In this document: positions 43,472-52,936 of the stretch, piece by piece
Position numbering within the stretch: position 1 is the first letter of the stretch
Layout of the letters: each line of letters starts with the position of its first letter
NCBI GenBank assembly: GCA_022360095.1
Contig: JAKSDK010000448.1
Location: 124,001 to 188,000, forward strand
Length of the DNA: 64,000 nucleotides
Direction: 5' to 3'
Origin: Phycisphaerales bacterium
GTDB taxonomy: Bacteria > Planctomycetota > Phycisphaerae > UBA1845 > UTPLA1
Program-made: the position numbers and the translations under genes
Notes under the pieces: model-generated
What the model was told of the DNA's origin: nothing
The model's database searches: none
What the model saw: the letters and a program-made list of their open reading frames with translations, nothing else

Positions 43472-45016
43472 ATGCGTATCGCCCTCGTAAACCCGATCAC
43501 TCGCCGCACCCAAGGCTACCACACCGTGGGGAGCTATATCCCGCAACTCGGCCTCCAGGTGCTCGCCGACCTCGTGCCCCAGGGGCATCAGGTGGACATC
43601 ATCGACGAGATCTTTGGCACCGACGCGACCGACTCGCTAATCAGCTCGGGCCGTTATGACCTTGTCGGCGTCACGTCCTACACCAGTGGGGCAACGCGAG
43701 CGTACGAAATCGCCGCGGAATGTCGGAAACGCGGGATCCATACCATCATGGGCGGGCCCCACGCCTCCGCCTGTCCGGAGGAGGCTGGCGAATATTTCGA
43801 CGCGGTCGCGATCGGCGAGTGCGACGAGATCTGGCCTGAGATCCTCCGCGATGCCGAAGCAAACACGCTCAAGCCGAGTTATCGCGGCACGTTGTCCGAT
43901 CTGGAGAAAACCGGCTATGGCCGGGCCAAACAGGCGATGGAGCCGATCAACGGCAAATACAGCGTCTCGGCCATCCAGACGTCGCGCGGCTGCCCGGTCG
44001 GCTGCGAATACTGCTCGGTCACCGAGTTCAACGGCGCTCCGATTCGCCGTCGGCGGATCGGAGAGATCATCGACGAATGGAATCGAACACCCCGCAAATT
44101 CATCTTCGTCGTGGATGACAACTTCTTCGGCGTCGGTGAAAAACACGCCGAATGGGCGAAGGAGCTGCTACGGGCAATCATCAAGCACGGCAAGAAACGT
44201 CTTTGGTTCAGCCAGACAACGATCAACATGGGTGATGATCCGGAGGGATTGCGACTCGCCTATCGCGCGGGATGCCGCGGGATGCTGATCGGCTTTGAAA
44301 CGTTCAATGAGCAAACGCTCAAGGCCTATCACAAAGGAATCAATCGCAAGAACCTGGCCAACTACCAAACCTTGGTCAACGGCTTCCACAAGGCCGGCAT
44401 TTCCGTCTTCGGCGGTTTCATCATCGGTTCGGATCAGGACACGCCGGAGACCGTTGCGGACACGGCAATGGCTTCGGTTCAGCTGGGCGTCGATATCATT
44501 CAGATCACCAATCTGACGCCGCTCCCCGGCACGAAGATGTTTGATCGTTACAAGTTCGCGGACCGGTTGAAGGCCACGGATTATCCGAACGATTGGGAGC
44601 GATACACTTTCGTCGAGACGGTTTATGAGCCCAAGAAAATGACGGCGCGCGAACTTGACGAGGCGATCTACGAACTTCGTTTCGCGGCCGCCAAGGCGAG
44701 TTGGGTCTGCAAGCGTTCCATACGGACGCTGTTCAGAACACGTTCTCTCACAACGGCCATGTTCGTGTACGGCATGAACAGAGGCTGGAAACAGATGGCC
44801 AAAGTCCAGGCGCCGCACGATGAGAAGCGATTTGGCTTCACGCCGATGACGTCGCCGCGTTTGAAGAAGATATTTCGGGCATTCCGAATGCACTTGCGGT
44901 CGAAGGTCTCGCTGCCGGATGTCAGTGAGCCGCCGCCGCAGGAGATCGTTCACATGCCGGTGGCCCCCAAGGTCAATATTGCATTACCGCTTCTTGACGC
45001 CACGGCAGCGAGATAA
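43472..45016 (+). CDS. B12-binding-domain radical SAM protein
   Basis: 514 residues from the ATG at 43472 with AAGGGAG 4 bases upstream. The N-terminal cobalamin-binding-type Rossmann domain (about 1-140, with GVTSYTSGATRAYEIA and MGGPHASA) precedes a radical SAM domain with the cluster cysteines 174, 178 and 181 in CPVGCEYC. A C-terminal region (about 400-514) resembles that of lipid-modifying members. Class members methylate or rearrange unactivated carbons, hopanoid-type enzymes included. The product is unknown. The desaturase 50 bases downstream suggests a lipid substrate. Confidence 0.9.
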   Translation: MRIALVNPITRRTQGYHTVGSYIPQLGLQVLADLVPQGHQVDIIDEIFGTDATDSLISSGRYDLVGVTSYTSGATRAYEIAAECRKRGIHTIMGGPHASACPEEAGEYFDAVAIGECDEIWPEILRDAEANTLKPSYRGTLSDLEKTGYGRAKQAMEPINGKYSVSAIQTSRGCPVGCEYCSVTEFNGAPIRRRRIGEIIDEWNRTPRKFIFVVDDNFFGVGEKHAEWAKELLRAIIKHGKKRLWFSQTTINMGDDPEGLRLAYRAGCRGMLIGFETFNEQTLKAYHKGINRKNLANYQTLVNGFHKAGISVFGGFIIGSDQDTPETVADTAMASVQLGVDIIQITNLTPLPGTKMFDRYKFADRLKATDYPNDWERYTFVETVYEPKKMTARELDEAIYELRFAAAKASWVCKRSIRTLFRTRSLTTAMFVYGMNRGWKQMAKVQAPHDEKRFGFTPMTSPRLKKIFRAFRMHLRSKVSLPDVSEPPPQEIVHMPVAPKVNIALPLLDATAAR

Positions 45017-45065
45017 GTCCAGAACCCCCGAAAAGCTGGGGATTACCAAAAAGAGATGACGACAT

Positions 45066-46133
45066 ATGAATGATAGCCAAGGTACGAAACAGAATAGTCC
45101 ACTGGGAACAAAGAGTCCTGACATGTCAACAACGAATCCCACGAACGATGCGGCCAACACGCGACGTCATCCGATCGTCTCGGTCTTCCATGCCTTCGTC
45201 AGATGGCTGGGCAGCCCCGGAACCAAACCGGAAAACGCCGATATTCCCGAGGGACACGAAGTGGACTGGTTCCGTATCATCCCCTACATATCGCTGCACT
45301 TGATGTGCCTCGGCGTGATCTGGGTCGGGTGGAGCCCGATCGCCGTGGGAATCGCCGTGGCGCTGTATCTCGTTCGCATGTTCGCGATCACAGGCTTTTA
45401 TCACCGTTATTTCTCGCACCGAACGTTTCAAACGTCACGGTTCTGCCAGTTTCTGTTCGCCGTCGCCGGAAACTCCGCCGTGCAACGCGGGCCTCTTTGG
45501 TGGGCCGCACATCACCGCGACCACCATCGCCATTCGGATCAGGAAAACGACATTCACTCGCCTCATCAGCACGGTTTCCTATGGAGCCATGTCGGTTGGA
45601 TCACTTCAAAGTCGAATGTCTACACCAGAACCGAGGCCGTCCCCGACCTCGCCAAATATCCGGAACTACGGTTCCTGGATCGGTTCGACGTCTTCGTGCC
45701 CGTGCTCCTGGCGACTGCGCTGTTCATTCTTGGATGCCTTCTCGAAGCCTATGCGCCTTCACTACAGACAACCGGGCCACAGATGCTCATCTGGGGTTTT
45801 TTCGTCTCAACCGTCGTGCTGGCACATGCCACCTTTTCGATCAACTCACTGGCACATCTAATTGGCCGAAAGCGATATCGAAGCAAGGACGAGAGTCGCA
45901 ACAGCTTGTTTCTCGCGATAATCACGCTGGGCGAAGGCTGGCACAATAATCACCACTATCACCCGGGCGCAGTACGACAGGGCTTCTACTGGTGGGAAAT
46001 CGACATCACCTACTACGGGCTCTTGCTGATGTCGAAACTGGGGCTGATCTGGGACATGAATCGTTTGCCGATTAAGGTCCGCGAATCGAATAAGCTTGAC
46101 CAAGAACCGACGCCCAACGCCGCAGCTTCGTGA
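45066..46133 (+). CDS. Membrane acyl desaturase (stearoyl-CoA/lipid delta-9 type)
   Basis: 355 residues. The three di-iron histidine boxes are intact: HRYFSH (113-118), HRDHH (150-154, preceded by His149) and HNNHH (293-297). Four transmembrane helices lie between and around them. It introduces a cis double bond into a fatty acyl chain in the membrane, using oxygen. The hydrophilic first 55 residues are poorly conserved; an ATG at 45123 is an alternative start. It is probably cotranscribed with the radical SAM gene. Confidence 0.92.
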   Translation: MNDSQGTKQNSPLGTKSPDMSTTNPTNDAANTRRHPIVSVFHAFVRWLGSPGTKPENADIPEGHEVDWFRIIPYISLHLMCLGVIWVGWSPIAVGIAVALYLVRMFAITGFYHRYFSHRTFQTSRFCQFLFAVAGNSAVQRGPLWWAAHHRDHHRHSDQENDIHSPHQHGFLWSHVGWITSKSNVYTRTEAVPDLAKYPELRFLDRFDVFVPVLLATALFILGCLLEAYAPSLQTTGPQMLIWGFFVSTVVLAHATFSINSLAHLIGRKRYRSKDESRNSLFLAIITLGEGWHNNHHYHPGAVRQGFYWWEIDITYYGLLLMSKLGLIWDMNRLPIKVRESNKLDQEPTPNAAAS

Positions 46134-46159
46134 CACCGTCCGGCCTTCACCTAATCGAT

Positions 46160-47062
46160 TTACATGGGACGATCAGGCGGATCGTCGTCTCGCGCCGTGC
46201 CTGAGAAAAAGAAGTTGCTCGGCTGCCCGGGGCCGGCCGGGCCTCCATCCTGAAAAGAACCGTCGTCCATGACCCTGTAGCCCAGGCTGACCGGGGACTG
46301 GGTCTCACCGTGGCCGTCGCAATAGATGACGTTTGTCTTCTGAAGATGACGAGGGTCGACCGCAGCACGTGGGCTGCCGGCGTCACCCGTCCCCCGATCC
46401 GACGTCGCCGTGAGCCGCGGCGGGTCAAGTGTCCAACCGTGATTGCCCAGCTCTGCGAAATCCGTGCCGCCGTTGTTGTACGGTTTGCGATCCGAAGTCG
46501 GAACACCCCCCGCCGTCCCCAGGCAATCCGCACCTAAAACCGTCCCGGCAAAACTGCTGATTCTCGACCGATTGACCGGAAAATTGTGGAACTGATCGGC
46601 GGTCTTGCGAGCATTCCCGAGGAACTGGTGGTTGTAGCCATAGGCATAGTTCCGCTCGTCAATCCAGTTCGGCGCCGTGGGACATTGGTAGATCTTGCTG
46701 TCGTAGTCCTGGCGATCGAAGTTCGTCTGGGGTTTATCAAAGGCAAAAATACCAACGTATTTTCCCAAAGTCGCCACCCAGCGAGGCCGGTACTTCAGAC
46801 CGTTGCCGACGTCATACCAGTTCTCCGGATTGGACGTGCCGCCGGAAGCCTTGAAATAGCGACCTGGCAACGTGATATCGCCGTTGTCATCCGCATACAT
46901 ATGCCAACCGTGAGAAAGGGAACGCAGGTGTGTCAGGCAAACCGTGGTCCTGTTACGCTCTCGCGCCGCGGAGAGCGAAGGCAAGAGGATTGCGATCAGA
47001 ACCGCGATAATGCTGATGACAACCAAAAGCTCAATCAATGTAAAGGCTTTTTGTCGAGGCAC
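46160..47062 (-). CDS. Type II secretion/pilin-like protein with H-X9-DG C-terminus
   Basis: 300 residues. The N-terminus has a prepilin motif (KAFTLIELLVVISIIAVLIAILLP) cut after Ala, with Glu at position 5 of the mature protein. The C-terminal HLQKTNVIYCDGH fits the H-X9-DG motif of the large planctomycete family of prepilin-like proteins. Such proteins form part of a pseudopilus or are exported by it; the individual role is unknown. Convergent with the desaturase gene. Confidence 0.9.
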   Translation of the reverse strand: MPRQKAFTLIELLVVISIIAVLIAILLPSLSAARERNRTTVCLTHLRSLSHGWHMYADDNGDITLPGRYFKASGGTSNPENWYDVGNGLKYRPRWVATLGKYVGIFAFDKPQTNFDRQDYDSKIYQCPTAPNWIDERNYAYGYNHQFLGNARKTADQFHNFPVNRSRISSFAGTVLGADCLGTAGGVPTSDRKPYNNGGTDFAELGNHGWTLDPPRLTATSDRGTGDAGSPRAAVDPRHLQKTNVIYCDGHGETQSPVSLGYRVMDDGSFQDGGPAGPGQPSNFFFSGTARDDDPPDRPM

Positions 47063-47224
47063 AGGTCATCTCTCCTTTAAAAAAGACTCGTAAATCGAAC
47101 GCATCGATTATAACGCCGGAGGCTGACGTCGGTGAGTCGCGCTTATCGTGAAAAACACGCGGCAAAAACTCGTTATCACTGGCGGGGCAGGTGTCTCGAA
47201 TAAGCCGTATGAGGACTTGTATTC

Positions 47225-48196
47225 ATGACAAAAAGAATATGTATTTCGGGGATCATTTCATTGCTGTTGACCGCTTGGGCTCCTGAGACGTATGCCCATC
47301 CGGCACATGGGATTGCCATCGACAAGGACAACAACGTCTTCTTTGCCGATGTCGCGAGGACGACGATCTGGCGATGTTCGCCCGACGGCAAGCTCACCGC
47401 TCACATACCATCGACATGGACACACACGATCAGGCTGCAGGATGATGGTACACTTTATTATGAGAGAGAACTCGACGTGGACGGCGTTGCCCCCGCCGAA
47501 CTCAACAGACTCGATCCCGACGGGCATCGGCGCACCGTGATCCGGGCGGAAAGAGAGAGGAAACGATTCGGAGGCACCGGGTTCATCGTCCTCGATGACG
47601 AGAGCGTCCTGTTTCCATACTCCGACCGCGGCCATGACGGAAAATGGCGTGCCTTCATCGGAAAACGATCAAAGAACGGCAAAACCGTCGTATTCGCGGG
47701 CTCGAAGACCGGTCGGCTCTTTATCGACGGGCCGAAACAACGCGCCACCTTTCGCAGCATTACCGATATGGCCCTCGGCAAAAACGGTGAAATCTATCTA
47801 CTGGACCGTGATCGCCTTCGCGTGATCACTCGTGACGGCAGGACACGGACGATCGCTGCGAATCTCTTGGATCAACCTCCCACGGACCCGCCCCAAAAAA
47901 GGGGACCGCCGACCACAATCAATCGTCTCTACGGGTTGGCGCTCGGTGCCGATGGCAGCTTCTACATTGCCTATCATTCAGGCCGCCGGGTGATCCGCGT
48001 TTCGGCCGGGGGGGACGTCGAGACGATCTACGAGGTTGCCAGACCATGGGCCCCGGTGGGTGTCGCGGTGCGTCGCGACAAGTGCGTGATCCTTGAAACG
48101 CACGATGATTTGCGAAAAACCGGCCCCCGACTTCGCATCCTCGAAAAAGGCGGCCCCGCTCGGACGCTGGTTACCGTAGATCGAGCGGACCGGTAG
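47225..48196 (+). CDS. Exported NHL/SMP-30-like beta-propeller protein
   Basis: 323 residues with a signal peptide (cleavage near TYAHP). Repeats of the type GIAIDKDNNVFFADVARTTIWR, MALGKNGEIYLLDRDRLRVI and GLALGADGSFYIAYHSGRRVIR are blades of a six-bladed propeller of the NHL/SMP-30 group. No catalytic residues stand out. It is probably a periplasmic binding or scaffold protein. It is a single gene on the plus strand. Confidence 0.82.
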   Translation: MTKRICISGIISLLLTAWAPETYAHPAHGIAIDKDNNVFFADVARTTIWRCSPDGKLTAHIPSTWTHTIRLQDDGTLYYERELDVDGVAPAELNRLDPDGHRRTVIRAERERKRFGGTGFIVLDDESVLFPYSDRGHDGKWRAFIGKRSKNGKTVVFAGSKTGRLFIDGPKQRATFRSITDMALGKNGEIYLLDRDRLRVITRDGRTRTIAANLLDQPPTDPPQKRGPPTTINRLYGLALGADGSFYIAYHSGRRVIRVSAGGDVETIYEVARPWAPVGVAVRRDKCVILETHDDLRKTGPRLRILEKGGPARTLVTVDRADR

Positions 48197-48330
48197 AATT
48201 ATCCTCCTCCGTGCAGACCCGTCGCCTGGATCGCGGATTGCCTAATGGCGTCATTCACGTGGCGACGATGAATTTAGGGAAATCTCCACAGAGAGTGTGA
48301 GATAAGCGATATCAAGCAAGGGGCTGACCC

Positions 48331-49467
48331 ATGTCCAAAAACGCTCGTGTTCTCCGCACCAATCGGCGAGTCTGGAACAAACGATGGTGCAGGAACGCCG
48401 TGATCGCACTATTGGTCGTTGTTTCCATAACCGGGTGCAGTCAAATGTCCGGTGACGGCGCGGACGAGGCCTTTGACGAAAGCGACACCGTTACCGGCCA
48501 CCTCTTGAGCACGCAACAGTCCATTCCAGTCAAAGCATCGTCGGCATCGTTTCTACAAAGCAGACGGAGGACATCGGGAGGCCGCCCAATCGCGCTGATC
48601 AACGACCATCCTATCGGCCAGCGCGAATTCCTCAGGCGTCTTATTGATGCACGAGGCCTTCCGTTGCTGCAACAAATGTTGTTGTGTGAGATCGCTCGAC
48701 AGGAAGCGGAACAAAGCGGAGTCGATGTGACCGAGCGTGACATCAACCGAGAATATGACATTACGCTTCAAGGCGCGAGATTTAACGGCAAGCACATCGA
48801 AGCACTGACACCCGCTCGGCGAGAACAACTGATCGAGGAATGGACACGAACACGGGGCATCGCCCGAGAGGAATTGGCCGTGGCCATGGAGCGGCAAACG
48901 TATCTCCGAAAGATTGTTGAAGGCCGGGTTGAAGTGGGCGAGGAAATGCTCAAACGCGAATTCGAGCGCGCTCATGGAGAGAAAGTGGAAGTCCGGCACA
49001 TTCAATTGGCTGCTCGACGCGTGTATCCCCAGGTCAAGCAGCGCCTCTCACATGGCGATCGCTTCGAAGACCTCGTAGCGGATTACAGCCAGAATCTATT
49101 ATCGCGCGAGAAGCGGGGCTTGTTGCCTCCCTTTACATCGGACGACCCGACCGTGCCGGCAATCTTTGCCAAGGTCGCTTTCGAAATGAAGCCCGGGGAG
49201 GTTTCGAATCCGATCGAGGCCGAGGGCTCGATCCACGTCCTCAAGCTCGAACGTCGCATTCCCGCTGAGAACGTGACCTTCGATGCAGCCAGACAAACGC
49301 TGCACAAGAATCTCCAAGCGCGCCTGATTGCGGAAGGAATCGAGGCACTGGGAAACAAGCTATTGCACAAAGCTCGAATTCGAATTGAAGATCGCACTCT
49401 GCGCGATCAATACAAGCGCCGACGTGCATCCGGTCAAATCGACGGCCCGGCGTTGATAAGCCGATGA
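48331..49467 (+). CDS. Parvulin-like peptidyl-prolyl isomerase lipoprotein
   Basis: 378 residues. The N-terminus ends in VVSITGC, a lipobox after a long basic leader. A SurA-type N-terminal helical part (about 85-215) precedes a divergent parvulin domain (about 220-330: VEVRHIQLAARR, FEDLVADYSQN, GEVSNPIEAEGSIHVLKLERR). Catalytic positions are only partly kept (the cysteine/histidine pair is not clear), so chaperone activity is more certain than isomerase activity. It probably acts on exported proteins. Confidence 0.82.
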   Translation: MSKNARVLRTNRRVWNKRWCRNAVIALLVVVSITGCSQMSGDGADEAFDESDTVTGHLLSTQQSIPVKASSASFLQSRRRTSGGRPIALINDHPIGQREFLRRLIDARGLPLLQQMLLCEIARQEAEQSGVDVTERDINREYDITLQGARFNGKHIEALTPARREQLIEEWTRTRGIAREELAVAMERQTYLRKIVEGRVEVGEEMLKREFERAHGEKVEVRHIQLAARRVYPQVKQRLSHGDRFEDLVADYSQNLLSREKRGLLPPFTSDDPTVPAIFAKVAFEMKPGEVSNPIEAEGSIHVLKLERRIPAENVTFDAARQTLHKNLQARLIAEGIEALGNKLLHKARIRIEDRTLRDQYKRRRASGQIDGPALISR

Positions 49468-49492
49468 CCACCCATTCGACAATGGAAACCGA

Positions 49493-49522
49493 TTGACGGT
49501 TCTGCAAGCGGGATTATATAAT
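49493..49522 (+). promoter_or_regulatory. Promoter of the small lipoprotein gene
   Basis: TTGACG at 49493-49498, 18-base spacer, TATAAT (perfect) at 49517-49522. The start would be near 49529, 44 bases before the ATG at 49573. Confidence 0.6.
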
Positions 49523-49572
49523 TCACGCCGCGCTCAGAAACGCGCATCTTGTCACTGGCAAAGGATTGTTCT

Positions 49573-50145
49573 ATGCAAGCGTCTTCATCCTCATCTCCTT
49601 TCCGGCTCGGACTCCTACCATTCAGTTTGCTGATCGGCGTCACCGGGTGCCCGAGAGGTGAGGTCAGTGAAATCGAAAGCGGGCCGACACCGGAGGAATT
49701 GGTGGGCTTTTACAGCCCGAAGAGCATCAAGATCCTTGAATTCACCAAGCCCCAGAGTTTCGACGACGATCTCATTCCGGACGGCTTGAAAGTCTGGCTG
49801 CGGCCCCGTGACGGTGATGGAGACGAACTCAAGGCGTTCGGGACTTTCATCTTTGAACTCTACGCCTATCGCCCCGCTTCTCAGAACCGGAAGGGCCAGC
49901 TCATCCAGCAATGGAAACAGCCGGTGCTGGAGCACGAGAGTCAGCGGCAATTCTGGAACAGGATCACCCGAGCCTATGAATTTCATTTGAGCTGGGAAGG
50001 AGAACCGATCCCGCCCCAAAAGAAATACATCCTGGCCGTGAGCTTCCAGTCCGGACCGGGAAGTGAGCGTTTGTTCGACGCGTACGAATTCGAATTCCGA
50101 ATCAATCGGGATGAGATCCTCGAAGCGATGTCCGAACCGTCGTAA
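49573..50145 (+). CDS. Lipoprotein, unknown function
   Basis: 190 residues from the ATG at 49573, with AAAGGA about 9 bases upstream; a TTG at 49549 is less likely. The signal ends in GVTGC, a lipobox. The mature part is a beta-rich single domain (LKVWLRPRDGDGDELKAFGTFIFELYAY, YILAVSFQSG). No family recognised. A strong promoter sits just upstream. It is 84 bases from pyrF and might be cotranscribed with it. Confidence 0.75.
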   Translation: MQASSSSSPFRLGLLPFSLLIGVTGCPRGEVSEIESGPTPEELVGFYSPKSIKILEFTKPQSFDDDLIPDGLKVWLRPRDGDGDELKAFGTFIFELYAYRPASQNRKGQLIQQWKQPVLEHESQRQFWNRITRAYEFHLSWEGEPIPPQKKYILAVSFQSGPGSERLFDAYEFEFRINRDEILEAMSEPS

Positions 50146-50229
50146 ACGCGAACCTGGCCCAAGGCGCGTATCGCGCCGTCCTGAGATGACCGGGAGTCGG
50201 GGACTCCACGAACCGATTGAGGAATCCGC

Positions 50230-51180
50230 GTGCCTGACTGTTTCGCTGATCGTCTGATCGAAGCCATCATCGCAAGGAAGGCGCCGGCGGTCGTCGGAAT
50301 CGATCCGGTCTATGAGCGCTTGCCTGAATCCCTGATCGGGCCCCGTGCATCGGGGGAAACGGTCACGGTGGAAGCTGCCTCGGACGCCTTGCTGGAGTTT
50401 GGACGTCGCGTCATTCACACCGTGACCCCGTTGGTGCCGGCCGTAAAGATCAACATCGCGTATTTTGAGTGTCTGGGGGCCCAGGGTGTCCAAGTCTATC
50501 TCGATCTCGTCAAAGAAGCGACGCAACAAGGCCTGATCGTGATCGGTGATGTCAAGCGCGGCGATGTCGGCCATACCGCCATGATGTACGCGCAAGGCCA
50601 TCTTGCTGGTCATGACGTCATTCAGACACCCGAACACTTCACTCCGGATGCCGTCACACTCAACGGATACTTCGGCCTGGATGGCATCAAGCCGTTCATC
50701 GAGGCCTCCCGCGGCCGCGGAAAAGGTGTTTTCGTTCTTGTCCGCACGTCGAACGACACGGCTGCGAGCATCCAGGACATCACGACCGGGAACGGGAAAA
50801 AGATGCATGAGATCGTCGCTTCCCTGGTCGACGAATGGGCGACGACCTCCGAGACGCTGGGCAGACACGATTACACCTCTGTCGGAGCGGTGGTCGCCAC
50901 ACGAAACGCTGAAGATGCTGCCCGACTTCGAGCTGCCATGCCGCGTTCCATTTTCCTCGTCCCAGGCTACGGTGCCCAGGGTGGTCGTGCCGAGGATTTC
51001 AAACCCTATTTCAAGGCCGACGGCACGGGCGCCATCATTGCCGCGGGCCGATCGGTCATTTTCGCCCATGAACAGCCGCAGTATCGCTCAAAATTCGGGG
51101 AGGACTGGGAACGCTGCGTTGAACAGGCCTGCCGGGACTTCGTGTCCGATTTGGCCCGGGTCGTGCCCATTCCGGGATAG
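50230..51180 (+). CDS. pyrF: Orotidine-5'-phosphate decarboxylase (long type)
   Basis: 316 residues from a GTG at 50230 with TTGAGGAA 6 bases upstream. The catalytic Lys109 lies in GDVKRGD with Asp107 and Asp112. The length and the KxGD/PGYGAQGG pattern fit the longer OMP decarboxylase subfamily. It makes UMP in the last step of pyrimidine biosynthesis. Other pyr genes are not nearby. Confidence 0.95.
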   Translation: MPDCFADRLIEAIIARKAPAVVGIDPVYERLPESLIGPRASGETVTVEAASDALLEFGRRVIHTVTPLVPAVKINIAYFECLGAQGVQVYLDLVKEATQQGLIVIGDVKRGDVGHTAMMYAQGHLAGHDVIQTPEHFTPDAVTLNGYFGLDGIKPFIEASRGRGKGVFVLVRTSNDTAASIQDITTGNGKKMHEIVASLVDEWATTSETLGRHDYTSVGAVVATRNAEDAARLRAAMPRSIFLVPGYGAQGGRAEDFKPYFKADGTGAIIAAGRSVIFAHEQPQYRSKFGEDWERCVEQACRDFVSDLARVVPIPG

Positions 51181-51223
51181 CTCGATCCGGACTGCAATAT
51201 GAGGGTTTCTGCCCCCTGTGAAA

Positions 51224-51252
51224 TTGACAGGACACTCGTTTGACTCTATGTT
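51224..51252 (+). promoter_or_regulatory. Candidate promoter of the triple-PPIase gene
   Basis: TTGACA (perfect) at 51224-51229, 17-base spacer, TATGTT at 51247-51252. It lies about 70 bases before the ATG at 51320 and shows that the longer open frame from 51218 is not used. Confidence 0.5.
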
Positions 51253-51319
51253 TTCCTGCTTCTGTCTGGGGGGGAACGGTGTAATTAGGTTAATCCGTAT
51301 TGGATTTCGAGGGAGTGTC

Positions 51320-52924
51320 ATGAACCGTCAATTCGGTCTGTTGTCTGTCAGTGTGATGTTGATGACGAGCCTCAGCGCAAACGTAGCCTGGACTCAGGAC
51401 AAACCAAAGATCCCCGACCTCGCCTATGTGAAAATGACGACCAGCATGGGCGACATCGTCTTGGAATTGAACCAGCAAAAAGCGCCGGCCACGGTAAAGA
51501 ACTTTCTGGAATACGTCGACAGCGGTTTCTATAACAACACAATTTTCCACCGCACAATCGAGAATTTCGTGATCCAGGGCGGTGGCTACGATGAGAACAA
51601 GACCAAGAAAGAGACCAGGCCGAGCATCAAGAACGAATGGACCAACGGCCTGAGACACAAGCGCGGCACCGTCGCCATGGCCCGCACTCAAAAACGCGCC
51701 GACATCTCGAACTACATCGACTCCGCCACATCCCAGTTTTTCATTAACGTCAATGACAATTTCACTCTGGACGCCGCAAGAGACGGAGCGGGCTATGCGG
51801 TCTTCGGCCGTGTGATCAGCGGCATGGACGTCGCGATCAAGATCAGCCGGGTGCCGACACAGGACCTAACGAAAAGGATCAATCGAAATTTTGCAGACTT
51901 TCCGAGCCAGCCGGTGGTGATTCAAATGGTCAAGCGAGTCAACAAAAGTGAAATTCAGGATTTGATCGCCGCTGCAAACAAGGAGGCCAAACCGGTGATG
52001 GGTGATCTTCAGGCTGTGATTACGACGGACAAGGGTGAAATCCGATTGACCCTTTACCCCGACAAGACCCCCTTGACGGTGATGAACTTCGCCAACTTGG
52101 CCCAACGCGGCTATTACGACGGGTTGACTTTCCACCGCGTCATCGGCGATTTCATGATCCAGGGTGGCGACCCGACCGGAACCGGCAGAGGCGGACCCGG
52201 CTACAAGTTTCAGGACGAATTCCACCCTGAACTACGCCACGACGGACCCGGCGTCCTGTCGATGGCGAATTCCGGACCTGCGACCAACGGAAGCCAGTTC
52301 TTCATCACACACAAAGCCACACCACATCTGGACAACCGCCATTCGGTCTTTGGCCGGGTCGTCACCGGTCAGTCGGTGGTCAATTCAATCGCCAAAGGCG
52401 ACGTGATGAAAACCGTCAAGATCATCGGCGATACCAAATCACTTTTCGAAAAACATAAAGATCAATTGGACAAATGGAACGCCACACTCGATTCGGAGAA
52501 CAAGAAATTGGAACAACAAGCCGTTGACAACATGAAAACGAAAGAGACGGGCATTGAACTGGTCAAAGGCAAAGGCGTGGACGTTTCCAAGGGGACGACC
52601 AGCGCGAGCGGACTGTGGTATGTCGACACCGCAGAAGGATCAGGCGACTCACCCAGCCCGACGGACAAAGTCAAAGTCCACTACACCGGCTGGCTGGTCG
52701 ATGGCAGCAAGTTCGACTCCTCGTTGGATCGAGGCACGCCGGCAACCTTCCCTCTGAACGGCGTCATCAGCGGATGGACGGAAGGATTGGGCAGCATGAA
52801 GGTCGGCGGCAAGCGATTTCTGGTCATCCCGCCCGAGATGGCCTATGGCCCCAGCGGCAGACCCGGAATCCCACCCAACTCAACCTTGGTCTTCGAAGTC
52901 GAGTTACTGGGAATCAACCCCTAG
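51320..52924 (+). CDS. Secreted triple peptidyl-prolyl isomerase: cyclophilin-cyclophilin-FKBP
   Basis: 534 residues from the ATG at 51320 with GAGGGAG upstream. A signal peptide ends near NVAWTQD. Domain 1 (about 36-195) is a cyclophilin with [22 protein letters not shown] and SQFFINV. Domain 2 (about 226-375) is a second one with [27 protein letters not shown] and SQFFITH. After a charged linker, domain 3 (about 435-534) is an FKBP with [18 protein letters not shown] and [11 protein letters not shown]. All three keep the core residues, so all may be active in the periplasm. Three PPIase domains of two fold families in one chain is unusual. Confidence 0.94.
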   Translation: MNRQFGLLSVSVMLMTSLSANVAWTQDKPKIPDLAYVKMTTSMGDIVLELNQQKAPATVKNFLEYVDSGFYNNTIFHRTIENFVIQGGGYDENKTKKETRPSIKNEWTNGLRHKRGTVAMARTQKRADISNYIDSATSQFFINVNDNFTLDAARDGAGYAVFGRVISGMDVAIKISRVPTQDLTKRINRNFADFPSQPVVIQMVKRVNKSEIQDLIAAANKEAKPVMGDLQAVITTDKGEIRLTLYPDKTPLTVMNFANLAQRGYYDGLTFHRVIGDFMIQGGDPTGTGRGGPGYKFQDEFHPELRHDGPGVLSMANSGPATNGSQFFITHKATPHLDNRHSVFGRVVTGQSVVNSIAKGDVMKTVKIIGDTKSLFEKHKDQLDKWNATLDSENKKLEQQAVDNMKTKETGIELVKGKGVDVSKGTTSASGLWYVDTAEGSGDSPSPTDKVKVHYTGWLVDGSKFDSSLDRGTPATFPLNGVISGWTEGLGSMKVGGKRFLVIPPEMAYGPSGRPGIPPNSTLVFEVELLGINP

Positions 52925-52936
52925 CACGAGCCCATG

